DNA from: CAYQUC01 sp964420605
Lineage (GTDB): Bacteria > Pseudomonadota > Gammaproteobacteria > UBA6429 > Thiohalophilaceae
Direction of reading: 5' to 3'
Length of the DNA: 24,503 nucleotides
Assembly (NCBI GenBank): GCA_964420605.1
Contig: CAYQUC010000049.1
Span: 1-24,503 of the forward strand
The translations under genes were made by a program, and so were the position numbers. Of this stretch, positions 1 through 7,234 are shown piece after piece. The notes under the pieces were generated by a model. It saw nothing but the letters and a program-made list of their open reading frames with translations, was not told where the DNA came from and searched no databases. The first letter of the stretch is position 1. Each line of letters starts with the position of its first letter.

Positions 1-255
1 GAAGAAGGTCTTTATCGATGGTTATGCCACAATGTTGATCTAGAATAGATAATCATGGGCACAAAAATAAACTAATGGATAAATCTAATTGATATTATGC
101 ATTTTTGCACAATATTATTTATTACAAAACGTATTAAGTTAAATATCTTGCTTAACTTCTTTTAATTTTTTGATAATGCTATTCTGTAATCCTCCCATTC
201 ATAACCTCTACTTTTGACTTCGATTATTAATGGGATGACACAACGGAAAATAGTT
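1..255. other. Left-edge stretch without a recognised gene
   Basis: I see no convincing complete gene here. The minus strand holds a short open stretch (about 162-258) whose translation, ending GYEWEDYRIALSKN, reads like a protein C-terminus, but it has no start of its own outside the precursor gene. On the plus strand an open frame runs from base 1 to a TAG at 46-48 and could be the tail of a gene lying to the left. The palindrome GTTTTATAAAAC just past the precursor stop is too weak and T-poor to call a terminator. Confidence 0.4.
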
Positions 256-555
256 TTATAAAACAACTTCATCTGGATCAGCAGGCTCAACTGTAAATGT
301 CCAGCTTGTATCACAAAATAATATTTCATCTGGATCAGCAGGTTCAACTGTTTTAGTGTAAACAGTACTCAACATATCTAATTCATCAGGATCAGATGAT
401 TCTACAGTTTCTGTAAATGTCGTATGCCCACATATATACTCTGAAACGACATTCTTCCCATTGAGTAGAACATTTAATTGTTTTTGTGGACAATAGTTAA
501 AATTTGCCGGTTTTATATCATGCTCTTCACTATAGTTCATAATATATGGCTTCAT
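256..555 (-). CDS. Graspetide-like RiPP precursor with three tandem core modules
   Basis: This is a 99-residue peptide that I read as the substrate of the ATP-grasp ligase two genes upstream. Residues 1 to about 45 form a leader-like part. The rest carries three modules at residues 48-58, 67-77 and 86-96, each TxTVExxDPDE, spaced exactly 19 residues apart: TETVESSDPDE, TKTVEPADPDE and TFTVEPADPDE. Each has Thr hydroxyls followed by Glu/Asp acids, which is what graspetide ligases join into side-chain ester (or amide) rings. The start is supported by AAGGAG six bases before ATG, a much better ribosome site than those of the two upstream genes; this fits a precursor being made in excess. The gene follows the membrane-protein gene by 10 bases. 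The module does not match the microviridin core (TxKYPSDWEE-type) or the TT...EE-type cores I recall for plesiocin and thuringinin. The precursor role is inferred from repeats and context. Confidence 0.72.
   Translation of the reverse strand: MKPYIMNYSEEHDIKPANFNYCPQKQLNVLLNGKNVVSEYICGHTTFTETVESSDPDELDMLSTVYTKTVEPADPDEILFCDTSWTFTVEPADPDEVVL
268..438 (-). repeat. Three 57-bp in-frame tandem units in the precursor gene
   Basis: Units start at 268, 325 and 382 on the plus strand. Each begins TTCATCTGGATCAGCAGG or a near copy, and the period is exactly 57 bp (19 codons). The first two differ by a single base across the first ~27 bases; the third (N-terminal in the protein) is more diverged. The bases between the conserved blocks differ far more, so the core motif is the part kept constant. 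Confidence 0.85.
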
Positions 556-565
556 AGAAAACTCC

Positions 566-1621
566 TTATTTAGCAGGGGTTATAATTAGTATGTCTTTAC
601 TTGTTGAGTATCCAGATATATTTATTGTTTTGAAATCGGTATTATTAGAAAAAAGATTTAGCGTGTTCAATACTTGCTTATACTTTAATTTATTTTTATT
701 TATCTTATTTTTGATTATATATACAGTCTTGACATCACGCGACAGCATATTATGTAAAAGTCTTGGTAACTCCTTTAACCCAACATTATTGAAAACACCT
801 TTTTCATCAATAAGTGTAATTGATTTCATTTCACCTATTTTTTTTGAATGAGGAATGCTTTTTTCTGGAATAATTACAAAAGACATTGTTTGCATTAAAG
901 ATAAGATAAACACCAATAATACTGTTTTCACTAAATACTTCTCAATATTTTTCACGTAAGTAGAAAGTACATCTCTTTCTTCCTTCAAGTTATACCAATC
1001 AAAATATAGTGAAAAAGATAATTCTTTCAATGTAGCATTGTTTTTTATATCTAAAAACGTTGATCTTGAGATAGGTTTGTTTTTCGAGAAGTAATAAATA
1101 AATATTATACAATTCAAGTAATTGAGTATCACAAAAAAAAGTATAAATATCACTATAAAAGGTTGGGTGCCAGAATCCCATGTTGTGATTGTCTCATCAA
1201 AAAGGTAAACAACGTAACCTGCGATGACTAGAAGTATTGCACTGTAAGTGGAAACTTTATTTTGAAATAAAGCCTTTGCGTTACTTTCAATTTCTATTTT
1301 TTTATCTAGGTAGCGAGTATGAATTTTTAGCTCAGAATCTGTCTTGTCCTTCGATAATTCCTTATACGCATTAAGCTTTTCCTTTACAATATCTATTAAA
1401 GGCCAAGGCCTTATTTTGTTTAAATTAATTGTTTTTATAAAGTTAAATGTTCTGTTCTCATAACTTACTAAATATATCTTAATTAAACCAAATGAAATTC
1501 GTACTAATGAATATCTTTTTCTATAATTTAATTCAATGCTGCCAAACAAGTCATCCGAACTTATAGAAAAAAATGGAGATAAGTTAAAAAATTTAAGGAA
1601 AAACGTTTTTAATTTAGGCAT
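566..1621 (-). CDS. Membrane protein of the graspetide-like locus, function unknown
   Basis: This 351-residue protein has a soluble, charged N-terminal part (1-120) and hydrophobic segments at about 124-142, 154-178 and 230-251. A roughly 100-residue C-terminal domain (252-351) lies on the far side of the membrane if three helices is right. The start overlaps the end of the ATP-grasp gene by 13 bases and has GGAAGAG upstream, so the two are translationally coupled; the precursor follows 10 bases after its stop. I recognise no ABC transporter, peptidase or other RiPP-tailoring motif (no Walker A, no HExxH, no C39 Cys/His signature). It could export or process the peptide, or protect the producer; sequence alone does not decide. 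The leading residues MPKLKTFFLKFF are amphipathic rather than a cleaved signal. Confidence 0.7.
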   Translation of the reverse strand: MPKLKTFFLKFFNLSPFFSISSDDLFGSIELNYRKRYSLVRISFGLIKIYLVSYENRTFNFIKTINLNKIRPWPLIDIVKEKLNAYKELSKDKTDSELKIHTRYLDKKIEIESNAKALFQNKVSTYSAILLVIAGYVVYLFDETITTWDSGTQPFIVIFILFFVILNYLNCIIFIYYFSKNKPISRSTFLDIKNNATLKELSFSLYFDWYNLKEERDVLSTYVKNIEKYLVKTVLLVFILSLMQTMSFVIIPEKSIPHSKKIGEMKSITLIDEKGVFNNVGLKELPRLLHNMLSRDVKTVYIIKNKINKNKLKYKQVLNTLNLFSNNTDFKTINISGYSTSKDILIITPAK

Positions 1622-2523
1622 GTTAACTCTTCCATAATTGCACCTGAGATATCTATTCCAAGCTCATATTCCAACCACAACCATTGACCATTGGCATTTA
1701 ACTCTAAAAAAAAGTATTCATTATTTTTGACGACAAAATCAAAACATCCAAACTTTAGCTCAAATATGGATAACATTTTCTTACAGCAGTAAATTATCCA
1801 AGAAGGAACACTTATTATCTCATACTTAACTTGGCTGTCTTTTCTTCGCCAATCAACATTATCAGATGATATTATTTTAACTGGAAAAATGTTATTTCCA
1901 ACAAATGTTATTCGAACATCATAATCTTTTTGAATGAAATCCTGAAAGTAAGAAGGACAATATTGTAAATTATCCATAGGTAAGTCCCAATCAACAATAT
2001 TTGTTTGAACAATAATTTGAGCATCATTTTTCGCTATTTTACCAATTGATATAGGTTTTATAATACTTTCTATATCCATCTGAGGTTTTGCCCAGTTAAA
2101 TGAATTTGTTATTCTTGAGGCCGGTGTATTAAATCCTAATTTCTTAGCCATTAGGCATTGAATAATTTTATTATTGGCTTTTCTGAGAAGAGAGGGTTTT
2201 GACATGCACTTCCCAGTAAAACTTTCTACAATCCCTTCAATATATGAAAATATTTCTTTATGAATAAAAGGTTGGTATTGACTTTCAATTATGTCGGTTA
2301 GGTCTGGTAATGATGGTTTCCTATAGTAAATTGCATCTACATCTTTTAAGTCATATTCCCAGTTTAAACTCTTAATTTTCACTCCATTCTCATTAACTAT
2401 CATTTCATAGTCAGAGAACTTATCTACATTCAACCGTACGAATTCGATATGACTATATTTATTTATTAAATAATCACTAGTCAAATCCACAGTGCTTGTG
2501 ATTATTAATATTGTATGTGACAT
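1609..2523 (-). CDS. MvdC/MvdD-like ATP-grasp ligase (graspetide maturase)
   Basis: This 304-residue ATP-grasp protein probably forms ester or amide cross-links in the precursor encoded at 256-555. I see hallmarks of the MvdC/MvdD family in order: an N-terminal strand ILIIT, YYRKPSLP (66-73), IIKPISIGK as the ATP-binding lysine region (154-162), YFQDFIQKDYDVRITFVG (192-209), the DWRRKD motif (224-229), and the metal/ATP-binding end FLELNANGQWLWLE (272-285). Length is typical of the family. I chose ATG at 2523 because it gives the usual MSHTILIIT start; the frame also extends to a TTG at 2547 without good reason to use it. It is the first gene of a three-gene minus-strand operon with the membrane protein and precursor. 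Family assignment is strong; the product and ring pattern are inference. Confidence 0.88.
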   Translation of the reverse strand: MSHTILIITSTVDLTSDYLINKYSHIEFVRLNVDKFSDYEMIVNENGVKIKSLNWEYDLKDVDAIYYRKPSLPDLTDIIESQYQPFIHKEIFSYIEGIVESFTGKCMSKPSLLRKANNKIIQCLMAKKLGFNTPASRITNSFNWAKPQMDIESIIKPISIGKIAKNDAQIIVQTNIVDWDLPMDNLQYCPSYFQDFIQKDYDVRITFVGNNIFPVKIISSDNVDWRRKDSQVKYEIISVPSWIIYCCKKMLSIFELKFGCFDFVVKNNEYFFLELNANGQWLWLEYELGIDISGAIMEELTCLN

Positions 2524-2829
2524 ATCATTATCTTTAATAATTTCCAATATTTTTATACGCTTAGTATCACCATCTACAAGCTAAAATCATTTAAAATATC
2601 CAATTCGACAGACTTAATTTTGTCATTGATTATCTTCAGAGTTGGACTGAATGATAGCATGTTAATTACAGACTCTATGTATCAGTTTATGGGGCTATGT
2701 GTGTCTCCAGGGTTATTACCTTACTTTATAAGCGGCATATATAGCAATAAAATATTTTGGCGTATGATTAAGCTGCTTAAATATAATAATGATCTTTTGT
2801 TAAAAATTTAAAGGCTCAACTAAATTCAT
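2524..2829. other. Divergent intergenic region between the ATP-grasp operon and the HNH gene
   Basis: This should hold the promoters of both divergent transcription units, but I see no clean -35/-10 pair with a confident spacing. A 63-codon plus-strand open frame (2620-2811, starting LIIFRVGLND) lies here. It has no ribosome site and no motif that I recognise, so I do not call it a gene; it may be a decayed fragment. Confidence 0.4.
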
Positions 2830-4272
2830 ATGAAAAAAGGTGTGAATAAAAGCGATTCGGTTAATGCGTTATCAAACTCACAGAGACAGCCGCTTGAGCT
2901 ATATCTTGAGACAGTTAAAAAAAGCGCGAGCGCATTACAATACATACCACGACAAAATTTGTGCCATAAAATAATTGTGACAGCTCTTAACAAAAGTGGC
3001 TGTTCTTTGAAACATGTTCCATCAGAGCTTATTACTGAGGAAATATTATTACTTGCAGTTAAAAAAAGTCACTCAGCTATAAAATTCATACCGCCCCGTT
3101 TTCTTGTAGAAGAAGTTTTAATAAGATTAGCAAATACTAATGGATCTGTAATTCAATATATTCAAAGGAAGTATTTAACTGAAAACATATGTTTATCTGC
3201 GGTCAAAAACAACGGTCTCTCGTTTACTTATGTTCCTCAAAATCTACACACGCAGAAAATGTGCATCATTGCCTTTGAAAATGGTTTTTGGGATTTAAAA
3301 CATATCAAAACAGGACACCAAACGGCTGCTATTTGTCGTAGCGCCATCACTCAAAGGGGATATTATCTTTCTTATGTACGCGAAGACTTTAGAACCGAAG
3401 AGTTATGTATCGAGGCATTATTAGATGATAGAAGAAGTATTGAGGACATTCCAAAAAAGATACTTGAGTCAAAAAGCTTATTGCATTTAGCTGCTAAAAA
3501 AGGATGCGATCTCAATTATGTTCCAGAGCATTTAAAGACATATGATCTATGTCTTGTGTTTATTCAATCAAATGGTGGAAACATAAAACATACTCCACTC
3601 GAAATAATTGATTATAAACTTGCCGAAGTTGCTTTAGCAGATAAATACAGGACTCAACTTTTAGAGCATATACCTCAAACATTAATAGATAACCAACTAA
3701 TTGAAATAGCTATAAATAATGACGCTTCAAACATTCACTATGTTCCAGATGATTTAGTAACACCTCCTTTATTGAAAAAAGTTATTGAGCTAGATGGAAG
3801 TATTATAAAAACGATCCACGATCCTTCCGAAGAACTCTGCATTATAGCAGTAACACAACCGGGTAACTATCTTCGATACATTAAAGAAAAACATCAATCT
3901 AAATCGGTTATAAATGCTGCAATCAATTACAATAAAAATGCAAAAAAGTGGGTCATCAATCATTACAACAATTCAAGGTTAAAAGTGGATACCAGCACCC
4001 TACCTTTAAATTCTTTACAAAGTGCAGAAGTAGCTCGTTTAAAAAAATTAAAATACTGTGACTATTTAGAATCAGAACACTGGAAGAATTTTCGAACTAC
4101 CGTTCGAATACATTTTAATAATCGATGTCAGCTTTGTGGGAAAATGACACCTCCTTTAGATGCACACCATAATAACTACGAAAGAATCGGTGAAGAATTA
4201 ATAACTGATGTCGTATTGATATGCCGAGACTGTCACCAAAAGCATCATGATATTCTAATAGCTAAGCAATAA
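2830..4272 (+). CDS. DUF4116-like repeat protein with C-terminal HNH endonuclease
   Basis: This is a 480-residue two-part protein. Residues ~25-390 are about twelve degenerate repeats of ~28 residues, each built on a pattern like YVPxxLxTxxLCxxAVxxxG (for example FTYVPQNLHTQKMCIIAF). This resembles the DUF4116 repeat family, usually taken as a protein-interaction surface. The last ~70 residues are an HNH nuclease: CQLC (433-436), AHHN (445-448) and CRDCH (465-469) give the zinc pair and the catalytic histidines. WKNFRTTVRIHFNNRC just before is the usual lead-in of such domains. The nuclease is complete by eye. The ribosome site is weak. The neighbour 25 bases downstream is a small membrane protein that could be a partner or immunity factor. 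The protein could be a toxin, defence nuclease or inter-bacterial effector; I cannot choose between these. Confidence 0.72.
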   Translation: MKKGVNKSDSVNALSNSQRQPLELYLETVKKSASALQYIPRQNLCHKIIVTALNKSGCSLKHVPSELITEEILLLAVKKSHSAIKFIPPRFLVEEVLIRLANTNGSVIQYIQRKYLTENICLSAVKNNGLSFTYVPQNLHTQKMCIIAFENGFWDLKHIKTGHQTAAICRSAITQRGYYLSYVREDFRTEELCIEALLDDRRSIEDIPKKILESKSLLHLAAKKGCDLNYVPEHLKTYDLCLVFIQSNGGNIKHTPLEIIDYKLAEVALADKYRTQLLEHIPQTLIDNQLIEIAINNDASNIHYVPDDLVTPPLLKKVIELDGSIIKTIHDPSEELCIIAVTQPGNYLRYIKEKHQSKSVINAAINYNKNAKKWVINHYNNSRLKVDTSTLPLNSLQSAEVARLKKLKYCDYLESEHWKNFRTTVRIHFNNRCQLCGKMTPPLDAHHNNYERIGEELITDVVLICRDCHQKHHDILIAKQ

Positions 4273-4297
4273 TTGAAATAATTACATTGGAGTAAAT

Positions 4298-4654
4298 ATG
4301 ACTGAAAGAGAGAAAGATTTAGATAAAAAAGAACAAGAGTTTTCGCAAGGATGGTTCGATTATCTTAATATTGAAATTGGTTACCTTTCAGTGCTATTGG
4401 CTTTAGGCGCATCAAGCACAAACCACCCAGCAACAATAGCAAAATTGTCTTTAGTTTTTATGATTTTGTTTCATATTGTAAAGGGGCGATCATTTTTTTA
4501 TGGCGTAGAACAACTACACAATAATGACAGTAGGCATTTTACGTTATTAAATACTTTCAAAAAAATATTTGTATTATTGTTTGGTTATGCAGCACTGATT
4601 TTAGTTGCCTTTAGTGACAAATTTGGTTACGAAAATTGGTTTCTATATTATTAA
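4298..4654 (+). CDS. Small membrane protein, unknown
   Basis: This 118-residue protein has a highly charged N-terminus (MTEREKDLDKKEQEF) and about three hydrophobic segments: near residues 28-40 (GYLSVLLALGASS), 47-63 (IAKLSLVFMILFHIVKG) and 89-106 (KIFVLLFGYAALILVAFS). GGAG seven bases before ATG supports the start. It follows the HNH repeat protein by 25 bases in the same direction and is likely co-transcribed. I do not recognise a family. A membrane-bound inhibitor or an anchoring partner of the upstream nuclease is possible from position only. Confidence 0.6.
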   Translation: MTEREKDLDKKEQEFSQGWFDYLNIEIGYLSVLLALGASSTNHPATIAKLSLVFMILFHIVKGRSFFYGVEQLHNNDSRHFTLLNTFKKIFVLLFGYAALILVAFSDKFGYENWFLYY

Positions 4655-4781
4655 TAAAGGATTAAAACAGTGGATACCCTTTGAAATATACGATATTGCC
4701 TAAAATTAAACCATCTAATTCTTGTTGGTATTTCCACATTTTGCTAACATCAAATGACTCTAATAAGCATGGAACGCTAAC

Positions 4782-5498
4782 ATGAAACTCACTAATAAAA
4801 ATGCTCCAGCACATATCCTGACAGAACTATCCCCACTTGAAGTTGCTATTTCTAAATTTGAGAAAAAAGCTACTCGCTACTACAAATCAAAATCAAGAAT
4901 ACCTGAGAATGAAACTGAAATAGAAAGGATAAATCGGGAAAAGGAGTTAGCCGGAGTATTAAGACACTTAAAACACGAGCGTCGTCATATCTCAACCCTT
5001 GCTCAAATTCAGACACGACTACAAGCATACCAAAATAAAGGTCGGGTAATGGATGTAAATGATATGCTTTTAGAGGAACATCATCCTACTGGTGAATTAG
5101 TCAAAAACTTAAGAGCAGCGTGTCGCCCATCACCCAGCAATAAGCGCCACAGTCCACACCATATAGTACAAGGGAAAGGTAGAACACCACAGAATGCTGA
5201 TGCAAGATTACTTATGCATGAGTGTGGTATTCGTATAAATGACCCAGACAATGGTGTCTGGATGCCGCGTACTGTAGAAGACAAAGGATACTGGTCAACC
5301 CGTAATCAACCTGCACATGAAGAAATACATACGCACAATTATGAACGTTGGATTTTCACTCAAACACGCGGTATGGAAACTGAATTTACATTTAGGTCTA
5401 AATTAGTAAAAATTCGCATCTTACTGAGAGATGGCAAACAGCCACCAAAAGTAACTGAGAAATATTGTAAGAATAAACCGTGGAATGGTATCGCATGA
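4782..5498 (+). CDS. Stand-alone AHH-family nuclease toxin
   Basis: This 238-residue protein carries an AHH domain of the HNH/Endo VII superfamily, known mostly as a toxin tip of polymorphic toxins. The diagnostic run is PHHIVQGKG (125-133, catalytic His pair), then AR at 141-142 and GIRINDPDNGVWMP (149-162), followed by HEEIHTHNYERW (179-190). The N-terminal ~110 residues are charged and helical (KFEKKATRYYKSKSR and onward), and I see no delivery domain such as PAAR, VgrG, RHS or LXG. It therefore looks like an orphan toxin module rather than the end of a large toxin. Its stop overlaps the next gene's ATG (ATGA), the arrangement expected for a toxin with its immunity gene. The nuclease call is well supported; target and delivery are unknown. 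Confidence 0.78.
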   Translation: MKLTNKNAPAHILTELSPLEVAISKFEKKATRYYKSKSRIPENETEIERINREKELAGVLRHLKHERRHISTLAQIQTRLQAYQNKGRVMDVNDMLLEEHHPTGELVKNLRAACRPSPSNKRHSPHHIVQGKGRTPQNADARLLMHECGIRINDPDNGVWMPRTVEDKGYWSTRNQPAHEEIHTHNYERWIFTQTRGMETEFTFRSKLVKIRILLRDGKQPPKVTEKYCKNKPWNGIA

Positions 5499-6073
5499 CA
5501 ACATATAAAATAATTAGAGATACAGATAACTTTATGCATTTTAGTTTAGATTTAAAAATGGTAGTGGATGCATTAGGTAATAAATTTGGTCGTATGAAAG
5601 TGATGCATTTTAGCAAACACAATTTGAAATTTTCTGATGATTGGGAAGATTTTAAATGTTCATTTGTACAACCAGAAGGACTAACTACTGCTAATAAGTT
5701 ACCAGATATAACAACTTGGCGATTAGCTGATCTCGTGCTATCAGAGAAAGCTTTTAGCATTTTAAGAGACGCACTTAGTGCTTATGGTGAGTTCTTGCCT
5801 CTTACGTGCAATGGAGAATCCTACTACATCTTTAATTGCCTGACTGAAGGTAAAGTAAATGAAAACCTTAGCGTCAGAAACGTCCTAGATGATGTTGTCA
5901 TGGATGTGAATAAATTGTCATTTGATTCTGATGATGTTGCTGATAAGTTAGTTTTCAAGTCACTTTACCAAGGTGCTACGGACTTATTTTGTAATGATAA
6001 GTTTAAGGATTTAGTGCAAACAAATGATTTGAGAGGGATTGATTTCAGTGAGAATATTCTTGAAATGTTTTAA
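5495..6073 (+). CDS. Imm11-family (DUF1629-like) immunity protein
   Basis: This 192-residue protein begins at the ATG of an ATGA overlap with the AHH nuclease gene (an upstream in-frame ATG at 5480 is possible). The pattern is that of the Imm11 group: an LPDITTWRLADLVLSEKAF block with the usual Ser-Glu-Lys before a helix, GEFLPLTCNGESYYIFN, a middle strand DVNKLSFDSDD, and a C-terminal FCNDKFKDLVQTNDLRGIDF. It very likely binds and neutralises the upstream AHH nuclease in the cytoplasm; coupling would keep the two in step. The family match is by eye from conserved spacing, so moderately firm; the pairing is inferred from overlap and from Imm11 proteins often sitting next to polymorphic nuclease toxins. 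Confidence 0.7.
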   Translation: MTTYKIIRDTDNFMHFSLDLKMVVDALGNKFGRMKVMHFSKHNLKFSDDWEDFKCSFVQPEGLTTANKLPDITTWRLADLVLSEKAFSILRDALSAYGEFLPLTCNGESYYIFNCLTEGKVNENLSVRNVLDDVVMDVNKLSFDSDDVADKLVFKSLYQGATDLFCNDKFKDLVQTNDLRGIDFSENILEMF

Positions 6074-6419
6074 TAATAGTATTGTCCGAAAGTAGAGCTT
6101 TGGAATAAAGGACTACTGTCGACCCGCTTGCTGCCTCGGTTTACTTGTTATTGATAATAAGACCGGAACGGTATGATACAGTGCTTTTTATATGGCTTAA
6201 TAAATAATATTTTTAATGGTGTCTAATTATATATTATTAAATTTTTTACATTTGTTGCGTTTTTTTACATTAAGCTTACTAGCTAATACTGAACAACTAT
6301 CCCTCACCTCTATAGGGAAGTCTGTTGTGGATATAATGGAGCCTCTATCCTTACCGTTAAAAATATAGTAACGAATCGTTACCATTGATTATTTGTCTTT
6401 TGTGCTTTATATTTTATTA
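6074..6419. other. Intergenic stretch after the immunity gene
   Basis: I see no gene here. The part from 6180 is very AT-rich with long T runs and is likely to hold the promoter of the following gene. A short open stretch near 6290-6369 (TSIGKSVVDIMEPLSLPLK) has no start codon with a ribosome site. Confidence 0.35.
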
Positions 6420-6974
6420 ATGAAAATAAGCAAAGAAGAATTAAAAGTATTACGAACAAATTTCGGGATGTATCCGAATAACCCTGTCAGATATATTGTA
6501 CATAACAGTATGAGAGAGAAGTCAGTTGTCACAGAATTATTTGACAGCTTTGATATAGAAGACAGTTATGATCATGTTATTAGCGTTATGCATCTTATAC
6601 TACTGAAAAAATTATTTGATATAGATGTCTATAAAAATAAAGATTTTCTAGGTCTTTTAGAAATGATTAAGTATGTTGGTTATGAATATTTACAGGGTAA
6701 AAAACTATCAAGTTTTATATATGGTTATGGTGACATTAAGAGTCTTGATTTAACTGATTTAAAAAATACTGGTTCTATAAATATGGGGTCATTATTGTTT
6801 CATGGGTTTATTGGTCTTTTTATGCTGGGTAGATTTCCAATTTCATTTATACCTGAATTAAAACAAGCGATAAATTTTACTGCCGAGTACAAAATTAATA
6901 ATAACGTCGTAACAATGCCTCTACCAGATATTTTATGTAAAAATACATCTATTAAAAAATTTAAAACGCAATAA
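6420..6974 (+). CDS. Hypothetical protein
   Basis: I do not recognise this 184-residue protein. It begins MKISKEELKVLRTNFGMYP from the ATG at 6420; a TTG at 6393 would add nine hydrophobic residues with no better ribosome site. It is probably soluble and rich in Lys, Leu and Ile, with one moderately hydrophobic segment (GSLLFHGFIGLFMLGRFPIS). The same frame continues past its TAA into the remnant at 6975-7192, so either it is the front part of a gene broken by a stop, or two genes abutted here. Its position after a toxin/immunity pair suggests another orphan immunity-type gene, but nothing in the sequence proves that. Confidence 0.5.
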   Translation: MKISKEELKVLRTNFGMYPNNPVRYIVHNSMREKSVVTELFDSFDIEDSYDHVISVMHLILLKKLFDIDVYKNKDFLGLLEMIKYVGYEYLQGKKLSSFIYGYGDIKSLDLTDLKNTGSINMGSLLFHGFIGLFMLGRFPISFIPELKQAINFTAEYKINNNVVTMPLPDILCKNTSIKKFKTQ

Positions 6975-7192
6975 ATCAAAGATTTAGGAGTCGATATAAA
7001 ATATAGAGTAGAAGATGTGAGTTCTACAGGTATTGATGCGTTTCGTGATAAACATGGAGTAACGCATTTATTATCTTTTCCTGATGGTCAGTTTGTGGGT
7101 GTCATTATTTATATTATCGGGAAGATTCAAATCCAACAAAGGATTTCTTGTTGTTGAAAAAAATTGAATATTATAAGCCAAACAAAAAGTAG
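6975..7192 (+). pseudogene. Frameshifted gene remnant
   Basis: Directly after the TAA of the preceding gene, and in the same frame, the translation reads IKDLGVDIKYRVEDVSSTG and then DAFRDKHGVTHLLSFPDGQF, which looks like real coding sequence. Near 7105-7115 (an ATTATTTATATTAT run) the frame that makes sense changes, and the shifted frame then gives YYREDSNPTKDFLLLKKIEY followed by YKPNKK and a TAG at 7190-7192. No ATG with a ribosome site starts it. I read it as the C-terminal part of a gene broken by a stop and a slip in an AT repeat. Family unknown. Confidence 0.5.
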
Positions 7193-7234
7193 TTTGTGTG
7201 TGTTTTATTTAGTTAACACAAAATTTTAACCATA

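Noticed and set aside
1..48. C-terminal end of a gene entering from the left on the plus strand
   Set aside because: Only 15 codons are visible and the other frames are equally open for a similar length.
162..347. 61-codon minus-strand frame at the left edge
   Set aside because: It overlaps the precursor's repeats in another frame and has no ribosome site; only its last ~25 residues look protein-like.
591..851. 86-codon plus-strand frame inside the membrane-protein gene
   Set aside because: It is antisense to a gene with good coding logic and coupling; its hydrophobic content comes from the complementary strand's bias.
2620..2811. 63-codon plus-strand frame between the ATP-grasp operon and the HNH gene
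   Set aside because: No ribosome site, no motif, and it lies where divergent promoters are expected.
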